Numbered from the stretch's first letter, positions 50,948 through 60,010 are shown. The stretch is 64,000 nt of DNA from Bradyrhizobium sp. CCBAU 53340 (GCF_015291645.1 NZ_CP030055.1:62001-126000), one strand, 5' to 3'. Notes: generated by a model from the letters alone, not told the origin. Numbers and translations: made by a program.

Positions 50948-51358
50948 GTGGCCAAGTCCGAACTCGGAACCAAACGTATTTGCCCGACCACGGGCAAGAA
51001 GTTCTATGACCTCAACAAGAATCCGGTGATCTCGCCCTATACCGGCGAAGTCGTGCCGATCGCTCCGATCGCGCCCGCCCGCGCGACACGCGGGGCCGAG
51101 GCCCGCCACGCCGCAGCCGCGGACACGACGCCAGAGCCGGCGGAGTCGGAAGAGTTGGTCTCGCTCGAGGAGGCCGATGCCGAGGAGAACACCGGCAAGG
51201 TCAAGGCCGTCGTCCCCGAATCCGAGGACGATATCGAGGTCGACGAGACCCTCGACGACGACGATGACGATGATTCGACCTTCATTGCCGACGAAGAAGA
51301 GGGCGATGAGGACGTGACCGACATCATTGGTGATGTCGGAGGTGATGAAGAGACTTGA
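50948..51358 (+). CDS. FYDLN-acid family protein (TIGR02300)
   Basis: 136 residues, GTG start. The N-terminus is strongly conserved in Alphaproteobacteria: KRICPTTGKKFYDLNKNPVISPYTGE, here written in two parts, with a single Cys in a ribbon-like fold. The rest is very acidic, with a run DDDDDDDS and EEEGDEDV. Function unknown. Divergent from aroA; the tRNA-Ala gene follows 90 bp later. Confidence 0.9.
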   Translation: MAKSELGTKRICPTTGKKFYDLNKNPVISPYTGEVVPIAPIAPARATRGAEARHAAAADTTPEPAESEELVSLEEADAEENTGKVKAVVPESEDDIEVDETLDDDDDDDSTFIADEEEGDEDVTDIIGDVGGDEET

Positions 51359-51448
51359 GATCAGTCCTGATCTGTGAAAAAGGGTGCACCGCGCGAGTCG
51401 GAAGGCTCGTCGGTCGGGAGTGATCCCCCAGGATCATCCCAAGGTTAA

Positions 51449-51520
<72 letters not shown>

Positions 51521-51524
<4 letters not shown>

Positions 51525-51613
51525 CGCTTCGCCCTTCGGGCTACGCGTGGCGCAGCCGCGACGGAGCCTGAAGGGCGAAGCGTGGTGTCCGGCGAAGCCC
51601 GAAAGGGCGAAGA
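51521..51613. repeat. Inverted repeat starting in the tRNA CCA end
   Basis: ACCACGCTTCGCCCTTC (51521-51537) and GAAGGGCGAAGCGTGGT (51570-51586) are perfect 17-bp arms; the first four bases are the tRNA 3' ACCA. A third partial unit (GAAGCCCGAAAGGGCGAAG) follows. Confidence 0.8.
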
Positions 51614-51662
51614 CGGACTGGTGAGACCCCCACCCTAACGACTGCCCAGACACGAGTCGTCA

Positions 51663-51905
51663 ATGTGGTACGTCTACATCCTCCGCACCATCGAATTTCC
51701 GGATCAGGAATACATCGGCGCCACGGAAGATCTGAAGCGGCGGATTCCGGAGCACAACGCAGGCAAATCCGCTCACACCGCCAAGTTCAAACCGTGGAAG
51801 CTGGTCTGGTATTGCGCTTTCCCGGACAAGATGAAGGCCTTGGCATTTGAGAAATATCTCAAATCACACTCAGGCCGCGCCTTCTCAAAGAAGCAACTCT
51901 ACTAA
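51663..51905 (+). CDS. Small GIY-YIG domain protein
   Basis: 80 residues. GIY-YIG nuclease-fold motifs MWYVYILRT and [17 protein letters not shown], then [16 protein letters not shown], as in the UPF0213/YhbQ group. Real nuclease activity is unproven for most of these. It lies between tRNA-Ala and ohrR with no obvious operon partner. Confidence 0.9.
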   Translation: MWYVYILRTIEFPDQEYIGATEDLKRRIPEHNAGKSAHTAKFKPWKLVWYCAFPDKMKALAFEKYLKSHSGRAFSKKQLY

Positions 51906-51911
51906 CTCCCC

Positions 51912-52370
51912 CTACCCCCCAATCACCGCATTCAGCCGATCCCGTAGCGCGACGATCTCGTCCTTCATCGCCACCAGCTCCGAGACCGTGCAGTTCGACG
52001 CCGCCAGGATCGATTGCGGGACGCTGCGCGCCTTCTCTTTCAGCGCTTGCCCCTGCGCCGTCAGCGCGATCAGCACCTGGCGCTCGTCCTCGCTGCTCCG
52101 CGTGCGCTTGACCAGATGCGCGGCCTCCAGCCGCTTCAGCAGCGGCGTCAGCGTGCCGGAGTCCAGAAACAGCTTCTCGCCGATCTCCTTCACCGGCACG
52201 TCGTCGCGCTCCCACAGCACCAGCATCACCAGATATTGCGGATAGGTCAGGCCGAGACGGTCCAGCAGCGGCTTGTAGACGCGGTTGAAGGCGTGCGCGG
52301 CCGAATAGACCGCGAAGCAGATCTGGTTGTCGAGGCGTTGCGGGTCGAGGGTCGATAATTTCCGGGCCAT
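51912..52370 (-). CDS. ohrR: Organic hydroperoxide-sensing MarR regulator OhrR
   Basis: 152 residues from ATG 52370. The reactive cysteine C18 sits in [17 protein letters not shown], the OhrR signature. MarR winged helix [25 protein letters not shown] (two parts). Represses the divergent ohr until oxidised by organic peroxide. A longer frame to 52460 runs through the operator region and is rejected. Confidence 0.93.
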   Translation of the reverse strand: MARKLSTLDPQRLDNQICFAVYSAAHAFNRVYKPLLDRLGLTYPQYLVMLVLWERDDVPVKEIGEKLFLDSGTLTPLLKRLEAAHLVKRTRSSEDERQVLIALTAQGQALKEKARSVPQSILAASNCTVSELVAMKDEIVALRDRLNAVIGG

Positions 52371-52420
52371 TGGAGAATCTCTCGGGATTTGCCCCATTCT
52401 GGGGCCGGCCGGCCGGACAT

Positions 52421-52440
52421 TCAATTGCGGACAATTAAAT
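52421..52440. promoter_or_regulatory. OhrR operator-like repeat 1
   Basis: TCAATTGCGGACAATTAAAT, matching repeat 2 at 17 of 20 positions and lying exactly 36 bp from it. Confidence 0.6.
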
Positions 52441-52456
52441 GTGAGGCACGCAAATA

Positions 52457-52479
52457 TCAATTGCGCACAATCTAATTGT
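52457..52479. promoter_or_regulatory. OhrR operator-like repeat 2
   Basis: TCAATTGCGCACAATCTAAT plus the palindrome ACAAT-CTA-ATTGT (52467-52479), similar to the TACAATT-AATTGTA core known for OhrR. About 50 bp upstream of ohr. Confidence 0.7.
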
Positions 52480-52528
52480 TTGCGATATAAGCGTCACCCC
52501 AACCCGACGACCCCCAAGGGAGACGAAA

Positions 52529-52954
52529 ATGTCCGTGAACGTCCTGTACAAGACCAGCGCAAAGGCCACCGGCGGCCGCGACGGCCATGCTGCGACCCTC
52601 GATGGCGCGCTCGATGTCAAGCTCACCACGCCGAAGGAGCTCGGCGGCGGCGGCGGCGCCGGCAACAATCCCGAGCAGCTGTTTGCGGCCGGCTATGCCG
52701 CCTGCTTCATCGGCGCGATGAAGTTCGTGGCCTCGCAGGGCGGCCCGAAGGTTCCCACTGACGCCTCCGTGACCTCGACCGTCGGTATCGGCCCGCGCTC
52801 GGCCGGCGGCTTCGGACTCGACATTGACCTCGCCGTCTCGCTGCCGGGCCTGTCCCGCGCGGATGCCGAGGCGCTGGTCGAGAAGGCGCACCAGGTGTGC
52901 CCGTACTCCAACGCGACGCGCGGCAATGTCGACGTTCGCCTGACGGTCGTCTGA
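52529..52954 (+). CDS. ohr: Organic hydroperoxide resistance protein Ohr
   Basis: Thiol peroxidase that reduces organic hydroperoxides. 141 residues, OsmC-like fold. Catalytic cysteines C59 (YAACFIGAM) and C124 ([12 protein letters not shown]), with the usual spacing. Divergent from ohrR. Confidence 0.97.
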   Translation: MSVNVLYKTSAKATGGRDGHAATLDGALDVKLTTPKELGGGGGAGNNPEQLFAAGYAACFIGAMKFVASQGGPKVPTDASVTSTVGIGPRSAGGFGLDIDLAVSLPGLSRADAEALVEKAHQVCPYSNATRGNVDVRLTVV

Positions 52955-53126
52955 TCGGCCGGTGAATTGGCTGGCCCGGGATCCCCCTCGGGCCGGCCGC
53001 TTCCGCGAGATTTCCCACGCCGCGGGATTGCGCGGCGACGCATACGCCCCCACGCGGCAAGCCATTGCTGGCGCGCACGAACCTCGCTAGGCCTGTGATC
53101 AATATCGATACAGGGGAAGCGAAGGC

Positions 53127-54329
53127 ATGACTGAAGCGGCATTGGGCGCAATGAGCGGACTGCGCGTCATCGATCTCACGCGCGTGCTCGGTGGTCCCTA
53201 CTGCACCCAGATCCTCGCCGACCATGGCGCCGACGTGATCAAGGTCGAGCCGCCGGCGGGCGACGAGGTGCGTGAATGGAGGCCTCCCTTCCACGAGGAC
53301 GATGCGGCCTATTTCATCGGCATCAACCGCAACAAGCGCTCGATCGGCCTCGACCTCGCTTCCGAGGGCGGCCGTGTCGTGCTGCTCAAGATGCTGGAGA
53401 CGGCGGACGTCCTGATCGAGAATTTCAAGCCGGGCACGCTGGAGAAATGGGGCATCGGCAACGAGGTGCTCAGCGAGAAATTCCCGCGCCTCGTGCATTG
53501 CCGGATCTGCGGCTTCGGCGCCGACGGCCCACGCGGCGGCAATCCCGGCTATGACGCCATCATCCAGGCCATGACCGGCATGATCGCGGCGACCGGATCG
53601 GCCGAGAGTGGCCCGATGCGGATCGGCGTGCCGCTGGTCGACATCACCACCGGCCTTTACGCGGCGATCGGCATCCTGATGGCGCTGTCGGAGCGGCAGC
53701 GCTCGGGCAAGGGCCAGTTCCTGGAGACGACGCTGTACGAAACCGGCCTTGCCATCATGCATCCGCACACCGCGAATTATTTCATGCACGGCAAGCCGCC
53801 CGGCCTCACCGGCAACGAGCATCCCAACCTCGTGCCTTACGCCATCTTCCCGACCAAGACCGACAACATCTTCATCGGCGTCGGCAATGACGGCACCTTC
53901 CGCAAGCTCGCCAAGGAAATCGGCAAGCCCGAGCTCGGCACCGATCCGCGCTTTGCCCGCAACAAGGACCGCATCGCCAATCGCGAGGCGCTGCGCGCAG
54001 TGCTTGCCGCGGTGTTCAGCCAGCATGAGGCCGAGCCGCTGTGCAATCGCCTGCTCGCCGCCGGCCTGCCTGCAGGCCCCGTGCAGAAGATCGACCAGGC
54101 GCTGACCAACCCGCACACGATCGCCCGCGGCGATGTCATCGAGAAGGACTGGTACAAGGGCGTGGCCTCGCCGATCCGGCTCGACCGCAGCAAGCCGAGC
54201 CTGCGTCGGCTGCCGCCGAAGTTCAGCCAGCACTCCCAGGAGGTGCTGGGCGAGTTCGGCTACTCAAAGGCGGAGATCGACGCGATGATCGCCAAGGGCA
54301 CGGTCTGTGGGCCCGAGCGCAAGCGCTAG
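53127..54329 (+). CDS. Family III (CaiB/BaiF) CoA-transferase
   Basis: 400 residues. N-terminal motif RVIDLTRVLGGPYCTQILADHGADVIKVE in two adjacent blocks, NRNKRSIGLDL, and the catalytic Asp in GYDAIIQAMTG. Moves CoA between acids such as formyl/oxalate, succinate or carnitine derivatives. Formyl-CoA transferase is possible, but no oxc-like gene is near, so the substrate is left open. Confidence 0.92.
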   Translation: MTEAALGAMSGLRVIDLTRVLGGPYCTQILADHGADVIKVEPPAGDEVREWRPPFHEDDAAYFIGINRNKRSIGLDLASEGGRVVLLKMLETADVLIENFKPGTLEKWGIGNEVLSEKFPRLVHCRICGFGADGPRGGNPGYDAIIQAMTGMIAATGSAESGPMRIGVPLVDITTGLYAAIGILMALSERQRSGKGQFLETTLYETGLAIMHPHTANYFMHGKPPGLTGNEHPNLVPYAIFPTKTDNIFIGVGNDGTFRKLAKEIGKPELGTDPRFARNKDRIANREALRAVLAAVFSQHEAEPLCNRLLAAGLPAGPVQKIDQALTNPHTIARGDVIEKDWYKGVASPIRLDRSKPSLRRLPPKFSQHSQEVLGEFGYSKAEIDAMIAKGTVCGPERKR

Positions 54330-54374
54330 GACGCGATCAGAACAAGACCGAGCGGCAGCGCAGGTGCGCTCCCA

Positions 54375-54490
54375 CTCCCGCTTGCGGGAGAGGGTCGGGG
54401 AGAGGGTATCTCCACGGCGGGACAATCCCCTAGAGGAGAAAGCCCTCACCCGCGCTACGCGCGACCTCTCCCGCAAGCGGGAGGGGTTTT
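54375..54490. repeat. Hairpin repeat, family G, ending in a terminator-like stem
   Basis: CTCCCGC-TT-GCGGGAG (54375-54390) and CTCCCGC-AA-GCGGGAG (54468-54483). The second continues GGG-TTTT on the plus strand and may act as a terminator for the CoA-transferase gene. Confidence 0.7.
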
Positions 54491-54646
54491 CGAGCCCGCG
54501 GCCCCATCGTCCTGACATCACGCGATTCCGCAGTGCGGCGCGGGCACACATGTGCGCCGCGAACGAAGCAGGCCGCGCGCGCCGCCTCCGCCTATTTGAT
54601 GGCTTCCCTTTTCCAGCGCTTGCCGCTTTCGTTTCGGCCGCTTACA

Positions 54647-54664
54647 CAGTCATGTGAACGTCAT
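54647..54664 (+). promoter_or_regulatory. Candidate Pho box upstream of ugpBAEC
   Basis: CAGTCAT (54647-54653) and ACGTCAT (54658-54664) are spaced 11 bp, the PhoB period. They match CTGTCAT at 6 of 7 and 5 of 7 positions and lie 55 bp before the ugpB start. Phosphate-starvation control is known for ugp in other bacteria. Confidence 0.5.
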
Positions 54665-54718
54665 ATGGCGCTGCTAGCGCAAGCGCTTCTTTATTGACGG
54701 CTGAGGGAGGTTTTCTTG

Positions 54719-56035
54719 ATGGCTCTTCGATTTCTTGGGACAGCTGCCGCTGTTGCACTCACTGTCGGCATGACGGCTTCGCCGGCACTGGCCGTGACCG
54801 AAATCCAATGGTGGCACGCGATGACGGGCCCGAACAACGATGTCGTGGTCAAGCTCGCGAACGATTTCAACGCGTCGCAGAGCGACTACAAGATCATCCC
54901 CACCTTCAAGGGCAGCTATGCCGATACGCTGAACGCGGGCATCGCGGCGTTTCGCGCCGGCAGCGCGCCGGGCATCATGCAGGTGTTCGAGGTCGGCACC
55001 GCGACCATGATGGCAGCCAAGGGCGCCATCAAGCCGGTGTCCGATCTGATGAAGGAGCAGGGCGAGAAGTTCGATCCGCAGTCCTACCTGCCCGCGATCA
55101 CGGGCTATTACTCTACCGCGAAGGGCGAGATGCTCTCCTTCCCCTTCAACTCGTCGAGCATGGTGATGTGGGTCAACCTCGACGCGCTGAAGAAGGCCGG
55201 CATCGAAAACCCGCCCAAGACCTGGCCGGAAGTGTTCGAAGACGCCAAGAAGCTGCACGCGACGAGCCCGACCTGCGGCTTCTCGTCGAGCTGGGTCACT
55301 TGGGGCTTCATCGAGCAGTTCTCGGCGTGGCACAACGTCGCGATCGGCTCCAAGGCCAACGGCCTCGACGGTTTCGACACGGTGCTGGACTTCAACAACC
55401 CGCTCGAGACCAAGCTGCTCGAGAACCTCGTCGAGCTCCAGAAAGACAAGAGCTACGATTATTCGGGCCGCACCAACACCGGCGAAGGTCGCTTCACCTC
55501 CGGTGAATGCGGTCTCTATATGACGTCCTCGGCGTTCTATCCGAACGTCAAGGCCAACGCGAAGTTCAACTATACGGCGGTTGCGATGCCGTACTTCCCG
55601 GACGCCAAGGACGCGCCGCAGAACTCCATCATCGGCGGCGCTTCGCTGTGGGTGATGGGAGGCCGGTCGGCCGAGGAATATAAGGGCATCGCGAAGTTCT
55701 TCACCTTCCTCTCCGATACCGATCGTCAGGTTTATCTGCATGAAGTCTCGGGATACCTGCCGATCACCAAGGCGGCCTATGAGAAGACCAAGGCGTCGGG
55801 TTTCTATGAGAAGAATCCGATCCTCGAAGTGCCGCTGAAGGAGCTCACCAACAAGCCGCCGACCGAGAATTCGCGCGGCCTGCGCTTCGGCGGCATGGTT
55901 CAGATGCGCGACGTCTGGTCCGAGGAAATCGAAGCGGCGCTCGCCGGCAAGAAGCCGGCCAAGGCGGCGCTCGATGCCGCGGTCTCGCGCGGCAATCAGA
56001 TGCTCCGTCAATTCGAGCGGACCGCGACCAAGTAA
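54719..56035 (+). CDS. ugpB: Glycerol-3-phosphate ABC transporter substrate-binding protein
   Basis: Periplasmic binding protein, 438 residues. Signal peptide with cleavage after SPALA. Mature start TEIQWWHAMTGPNND is the UgpB hallmark; also NAGIAAFRAGSAPGIMQVFEVG. ATG 54719 has GAGGGAGG 8 nt upstream. First gene of ugpB-ugpA-ugpE-ugpC, followed by a strong intercistronic hairpin. Confidence 0.94.
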   Translation: MALRFLGTAAAVALTVGMTASPALAVTEIQWWHAMTGPNNDVVVKLANDFNASQSDYKIIPTFKGSYADTLNAGIAAFRAGSAPGIMQVFEVGTATMMAAKGAIKPVSDLMKEQGEKFDPQSYLPAITGYYSTAKGEMLSFPFNSSSMVMWVNLDALKKAGIENPPKTWPEVFEDAKKLHATSPTCGFSSSWVTWGFIEQFSAWHNVAIGSKANGLDGFDTVLDFNNPLETKLLENLVELQKDKSYDYSGRTNTGEGRFTSGECGLYMTSSAFYPNVKANAKFNYTAVAMPYFPDAKDAPQNSIIGGASLWVMGGRSAEEYKGIAKFFTFLSDTDRQVYLHEVSGYLPITKAAYEKTKASGFYEKNPILEVPLKELTNKPPTENSRGLRFGGMVQMRDVWSEEIEAALAGKKPAKAALDAAVSRGNQMLRQFERTATK

Positions 56036-56045
56036 GGCCGCTTCA

Positions 56046-56076
56046 ATCGTGGCTGCGGCCCTTCCGCAGCCACGAT
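56046..56076 (+). promoter_or_regulatory. Intercistronic hairpin between ugpB and ugpA
   Basis: 13-bp perfect stem ATCGTGGCTGCGG / CCGCAGCCACGAT with loop CCCTT, no U-tract. It probably protects the ugpB message and dampens the downstream genes, as in other binding-protein operons. Confidence 0.8.
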
Positions 56077-56116
56077 CTCGCACGACACGATCTCTCGAGA
56101 TGAGGCGGGGGGCTTC

Positions 56117-56998
56117 ATGGAGAACCGGGCCATCTTTTCAGGCAGGCTGCTCGCCTGCCTCCTGGTGTTTCCGCAACTTGCGATTTCGCTGATCTTCTTC
56201 TACTGGCCGGCGGCGCAGGCGCTCTGGCAATCCTTTCTGGTGCAGGATGCCTTCGGACTCTCGACCGAGTTCGTGTGGTTCGAGAACTATGTCAATCTGC
56301 TGAACACGCCCGAATATTATCAGGCGATCGGCACCACCTTCTTCTTCTCGCTGCTGGTCGTGTTCTTCTCGCTCGCCATTGGCCTTCTGCTCGCCGTGAT
56401 GGCGAACCGCAACATCGCGGGCGTGCAGATCTATCGCACCTTCCTGATCATCCCCTACGCGGTCGCGCCTGCGGTCGCGAGCGTGCTCTTCATCTTCATG
56501 TTCCAGCCGGGCCTTGGCATGATCGCGCGCGCCCTGCAGCGCAACGGCGTCGACTGGAATCCCGTGCTCAACGGCAATCACGCGATGATCCTGATCGTCA
56601 TCGTCGCCGTCTGGAATCAGATCAGCTACAATTTCCTGTTCTTCCTCGCAGGCCTGCAGGCGATCCCGAGGAGCGTGATCGAGGCCGCCGCGATCGACGG
56701 CGCGAGGCCGATGCGGCGGTTCTGGACCATCGTCTTCCCGCTGCTGTCGCCGACGACGTTCTTCCTGATCATCGTCAATATCACCTACGCCTTCTTCAAC
56801 ACGCTCGGCATCATCGACACCGCGACCGAAGGCGGCCCGAACGGCTCCACGGCAACGCTGGTCTACAAGGTGTTTCTGGACGGCAAGGCCGGCTCCGATC
56901 TCGGCGGTTCGGCGGCGCAATCGGTGATCCTGATGATCATCGTCATCGTGCTGACCGCGATCCAGTTTCGCTACGTCGAAAAGAAGGTGCACTACTAG
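56117..56998 (+). CDS. ugpA: Glycerol-3-phosphate ABC transporter permease UgpA
   Basis: 293 residues, six predicted membrane helices. Permease EAA loop: VIEAAAIDGARPMRRFWTIVFPLL in two blocks. Begins MENRAIFSGRLLACLLVFPQL after a G-rich Shine-Dalgarno. ugpE starts 2 bp after its stop. Confidence 0.94.
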   Translation: MENRAIFSGRLLACLLVFPQLAISLIFFYWPAAQALWQSFLVQDAFGLSTEFVWFENYVNLLNTPEYYQAIGTTFFFSLLVVFFSLAIGLLLAVMANRNIAGVQIYRTFLIIPYAVAPAVASVLFIFMFQPGLGMIARALQRNGVDWNPVLNGNHAMILIVIVAVWNQISYNFLFFLAGLQAIPRSVIEAAAIDGARPMRRFWTIVFPLLSPTTFFLIIVNITYAFFNTLGIIDTATEGGPNGSTATLVYKVFLDGKAGSDLGGSAAQSVILMIIVIVLTAIQFRYVEKKVHY

Positions 56999-57000
56999 CC

Positions 57001-57849
57001 ATGGTCGAGCATCGGCGCTTTGGAAATCTGTTGCCGCACCTCGTGCTGATCGCCGGGGTGATCGTCGTCGCCTTCCCGGTCTATCTCGCGATCATCGCCT
57101 CCACCCACGACAATTCCGTCATCGCCAACGGACAGATGCCGCTTTATCCGGGCAGCCACGGGCTCGAGACCTACTGGAACACGATCATGTCCGGCACGGG
57201 CAAGACCACCCGTGAGCCCGTCGGCGGCATGTTGCTCTCGAGCTTCATCATGGCGGTCGGCATCGCGGTCGGAAAGATCGCGATCTCCATCATCTCGGCC
57301 TACGCCATCGTGTTCTTCAACTTCCCGTTCCGGATGGCGACGTTCTGGACCATCTTCATCACCCTGATGCTGCCGGTCGAGGTGCGCATCTTCCCGACCT
57401 ACAAGATCACCTCCGACCTGCACATGCTGGATTCCTATTCCGGCCTGATCCTGCCCCTGATCGCCTCCGCAACCGCGACGCTCCTGTTCCGGCAGTTCTT
57501 CATGACCGTGCCGAAGGAGCTGGTCGAGGCCTCGAAGATGGACGGCGCCGGCCCGATCCGCTTCTTCTTCGATACGCTGTTGCCGCTCTCGGTCACCAAC
57601 ATCGCCGCCCTGTTCGTGATCCTCTTCATCTACGGCTGGAATCAATATCTGTGGCCGCTCCTGATCACGACGCGCGACGACATGCAGACCATCGTGATCG
57701 GCATCAAGAAGATCATCGACGTCAAGGACGCGCTCACCGAATGGTCGGTTGCGATGGCGACGGCGGTGCTCGCCATGCTGCCGCCGGTCGCGGTCGTCGT
57801 CCTGATGCAGCGCCTGTTCGTCAAGGGCCTGATCGAAACGGAGAAGTAG
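57001..57849 (+). CDS. ugpE: Glycerol-3-phosphate ABC transporter permease UgpE
   Basis: 282 residues from ATG 57001, six membrane helices. EAA loop [18 protein letters not shown]. The [16 protein letters not shown] periplasmic segment is typical of UgpE. Sits between ugpA and ugpC with almost no spacing. Confidence 0.94.
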   Translation: MVEHRRFGNLLPHLVLIAGVIVVAFPVYLAIIASTHDNSVIANGQMPLYPGSHGLETYWNTIMSGTGKTTREPVGGMLLSSFIMAVGIAVGKIAISIISAYAIVFFNFPFRMATFWTIFITLMLPVEVRIFPTYKITSDLHMLDSYSGLILPLIASATATLLFRQFFMTVPKELVEASKMDGAGPIRFFFDTLLPLSVTNIAALFVILFIYGWNQYLWPLLITTRDDMQTIVIGIKKIIDVKDALTEWSVAMATAVLAMLPPVAVVVLMQRLFVKGLIETEK

Positions 57850-57853
57850 GCCG

Positions 57854-58939
57854 ATGGCCAATGTAACGCTGCGCAACGTCCGCAAGGCCTATCCGAACGG
57901 TTTCGAGGCGATCAAAGGTGTCGATGTCGACGTCGCCGATGGCCAGTTCTGCGTACTGGTCGGACCAAGCGGCTGCGGCAAGTCCACGCTGCTGCGCATG
58001 GTCGCGGGACTCGAGACCATCACTTCGGGCGAGATCGACATCGGCGGACGCATCGTCAACCAGGTCGAGCCCGCCGATCGCGACATCGCGATGGTGTTCC
58101 AGAACTACGCGCTCTACCCGCATATGAGCGTCTACAACAACATGGCCTACGGCCTGCGCAATCGCGGCATGAAGGAAGACGAGATCAAGATGCGGGTCGA
58201 AGAGGCCGCGCGCGTGCTCGAGCTCGGCACGATGCTGACCCGCAAGCCCGGACAATTGTCCGGCGGCCAACGCCAGCGCGTCGCGATGGGCCGCGCCATC
58301 GTGCGCCAGCCGAAGGTCTTCCTGTTCGACGAGCCGCTCTCCAACCTCGACGCCAAGCTCCGCATCGCGATGCGCGTCGAGATCCGCAAATTGCAGCGCC
58401 GGCTCAATGTCACCTCGATCTACGTCACCCACGACCAGCTCGAGGCGATGACGCTCGCCGACGTCCTCGTCGTGATGAACGGTGGCCAGGTCGAGCAGAT
58501 CGGCAATCCGCTTGATATCTACGAGAAGCCGGCGACGACCTTCGTCGCCTCCTTCATCGGTGCGCCGCCGATGAATCTGATGTCGACGCGTGCCGACGAG
58601 ATCAAATCGCAGCTCGGCGGCAGCGCCGGCGGATCCGGCATCCTCGGCATCCGCCCGGAGGATTTCGTCGTCACCGACCAGACGCCGCCGGGCGGCGTTG
58701 CGCTTGGGCTTACCGTGGAAGCGATCGAGCGCGTCGGCGCGGAGACCTTCGTTTACGGCGCGCGGGCGCAGGAAGACCAGCGTGTCGCCGCCACGCCTGG
58801 CGAGCTGCCGCCGGGCGAGGTGATCGTCCGCATCCCCGGCACCGAGGCTCCCGCCATCGGCGCGAGGATTCGTGTCGCCGCAGTCCGCGCCAAGCTGCAT
58901 CTGTTCAGCTCCGACGGCCGCAAGCGAATCGAGGCCTGA
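57854..58939 (+). CDS. ugpC: Glycerol-3-phosphate ABC transporter ATPase UgpC
   Basis: 361 residues, MalK-type ATPase. Walker [12 protein letters not shown]-loop [10 protein letters not shown], signature [14 protein letters not shown], Walker [15 protein letters not shown], and a C-terminal TOBE domain (GIRPEDFVV). Last gene of the ugp operon. A 24-nt dispersed repeat begins 22 bp after the stop. Confidence 0.95.
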   Translation: MANVTLRNVRKAYPNGFEAIKGVDVDVADGQFCVLVGPSGCGKSTLLRMVAGLETITSGEIDIGGRIVNQVEPADRDIAMVFQNYALYPHMSVYNNMAYGLRNRGMKEDEIKMRVEEAARVLELGTMLTRKPGQLSGGQRQRVAMGRAIVRQPKVFLFDEPLSNLDAKLRIAMRVEIRKLQRRLNVTSIYVTHDQLEAMTLADVLVVMNGGQVEQIGNPLDIYEKPATTFVASFIGAPPMNLMSTRADEIKSQLGGSAGGSGILGIRPEDFVVTDQTPPGGVALGLTVEAIERVGAETFVYGARAQEDQRVAATPGELPPGEVIVRIPGTEAPAIGARIRVAAVRAKLHLFSSDGRKRIEA

Positions 58940-58960
58940 CGGGTTCCAGCCCTATCGGCG

Positions 58961-58984
58961 AAAACAACCCCATGCACAGTAGGA
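58961..58984 (+). repeat. 24-nt dispersed element, copy 2
   Basis: Core CAACCCCATGCACAGTAG flanked by AAAA and GA; identical to 17301-17324. Lies 22 bp after ugpC and about 190 bp before the small heat-shock gene. Confidence 0.85.
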
Positions 58985-59085
58985 GGGGGTCTGTTTTCAT
59001 TGGGATAATCGCCCGGCAAATCCGACAGTGCCGCGCGAGGGCGGAAGCAGTGAATCCGCAGCCCTCTGCTACGTCCTTGAACCAC

Positions 59086-59166
59086 CAAGGCGATATGCCC
59101 ATATTGCTGACCAAGGGGTGCCTTGATCGGGCCCCGAAACACCAAAGTCGCTTCGAGAGGACTTTG
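59086..59166 (+). promoter_or_regulatory. ROSE-type RNA thermometer in the hsp20 leader
   Basis: 3' hairpin: CAAAGTC (59143-59149) pairs perfectly with GACTTTG (59160-59166), closing over GCTTCGAGAG. This hides the Shine-Dalgarno AGAGGA (59156-59161). TCGCT (59148-59152) opposite the SD fits the ROSE U(U/C)GCU motif, with a likely G-G pair. An upstream stem CAAGGC (59086-59091)/GCCTTG (59120-59125) resembles the 5' ROSE hairpins. ROSE elements were first found in bradyrhizobial small heat-shock genes. Confidence 0.7.
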
Positions 59167-59172
59167 TAAACT

Positions 59173-59598
59173 ATGTCTCGTGTTCCCACGCTTTCCAGTC
59201 CGTTCCTTCTGGGCTTCGACGAAATCGAGCGCGTGCTCGATCGCGTCGTCAAAGGCGCCGACGGTTATCCTCCCTACAATATCGAGAGGTGCGGCCAGGC
59301 CGACGGCCAGCCCGAACGTTTGCGCATCACGCTGGCGGTCGCCGGATTCACCCGCGACCAACTCGATGTAACCATTGAGGAAAACCAGCTCGTGATCCGC
59401 GGGCGGCAGCAGGACGACAAGACCCGGCAATACATCCATCGCGGCATCGCCGCGCGCCACTTCCAGCGCACTTTCGTGCTGGCGGAGGGGATGCTGGTGC
59501 TGGGTGCGGATCTGAAGAACGGGTTGTTGTCGATCGACCTGGCCCGGCCTGAACCGGAGAGGATCGTTAAGACAATCGCTATCAATGAGCACGAATAA
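59173..59598 (+). CDS. Small heat-shock protein (Hsp20/alpha-crystallin family)
   Basis: 141-residue ATP-independent chaperone. Starts MSRVPTLSSPFLLGFDEIERVLDR; the alpha-crystallin domain spans about 40-130 with LRITLAVAGFTRDQLDV, GRQQDD and the conserved GxLxIxL as NGLLSIDLARP. ATG 59173 follows AGAGGA by 11 nt; that Shine-Dalgarno is inside a predicted ROSE hairpin. A DUF1150 gene follows 51 bp later. Confidence 0.95.
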   Translation: MSRVPTLSSPFLLGFDEIERVLDRVVKGADGYPPYNIERCGQADGQPERLRITLAVAGFTRDQLDVTIEENQLVIRGRQQDDKTRQYIHRGIAARHFQRTFVLAEGMLVLGADLKNGLLSIDLARPEPERIVKTIAINEHE

Positions 59599-59649
59599 TG
59601 GAACGAGTAGCGGACTCGACCGCTTAGTTTCTGTGAAGGAGTCGAGACC

Positions 59650-59922
59650 ATGAGTGAAGGTCACGTTGTATTCGAACACGAAGCCAGGAACGCCTCGCCC
59701 GAGACGCTGGCGAACCTTGGCGAAGGCCACATCGCCTATGTGAAGCAGATCCGCTCCGAGGATGTGCCCGGCCTGTTCCCCGAAGCCCCGAAGATTGCGC
59801 CCGGCCTCAAGCTGTTCGCGCTCCACGCCGCCGACGGCACGCCGATCATGCTGACCGACAGCCGCGAAGCCGCGGTCGCCAACGCCTGGAGCAACGAGCT
59901 GCAAGCCGTCAGCGTGCACTGA
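59650..59922 (+). CDS. DUF1150 family protein
   Basis: 90 residues: SPETLANLGEGHIAYVKQIRSED (two blocks), then LKLFALHAADGTPIMLTDSREAAVANAW. Matches the DUF1150 family, often next to small heat-shock genes in Alphaproteobacteria. Function unknown; co-expression with hsp20 is likely. Confidence 0.9.
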   Translation: MSEGHVVFEHEARNASPETLANLGEGHIAYVKQIRSEDVPGLFPEAPKIAPGLKLFALHAADGTPIMLTDSREAAVANAWSNELQAVSVH

Positions 59923-60010
59923 GCGCACGTCGCACGAAGAGAGTTTCAAGCGGGCATTCCTTCAGACGAAGGCATGCCCGTTTTCATTTTGGGCAATGAA
60001 GCTTCCACGT

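Larger units (their letters stand above)
54330..54718. other. Gene-free region upstream of ugpB
   Basis: 389 bp. Contains repeat hairpins (54375-54390, 54465-54490) after the CoA-transferase gene and, nearer ugpB, a Pho-box-like pair (54647-54664) and a short AGCGC-AA-GCGCT dyad (54676-54687). Confidence 0.65.

Noticed and set aside
58972..59169. 65-residue frame starting at the ATG in the 24-nt repeat
   Set aside because: No Shine-Dalgarno, and it would run through the heat-shock leader; the first repeat copy encodes an unrelated continuation.
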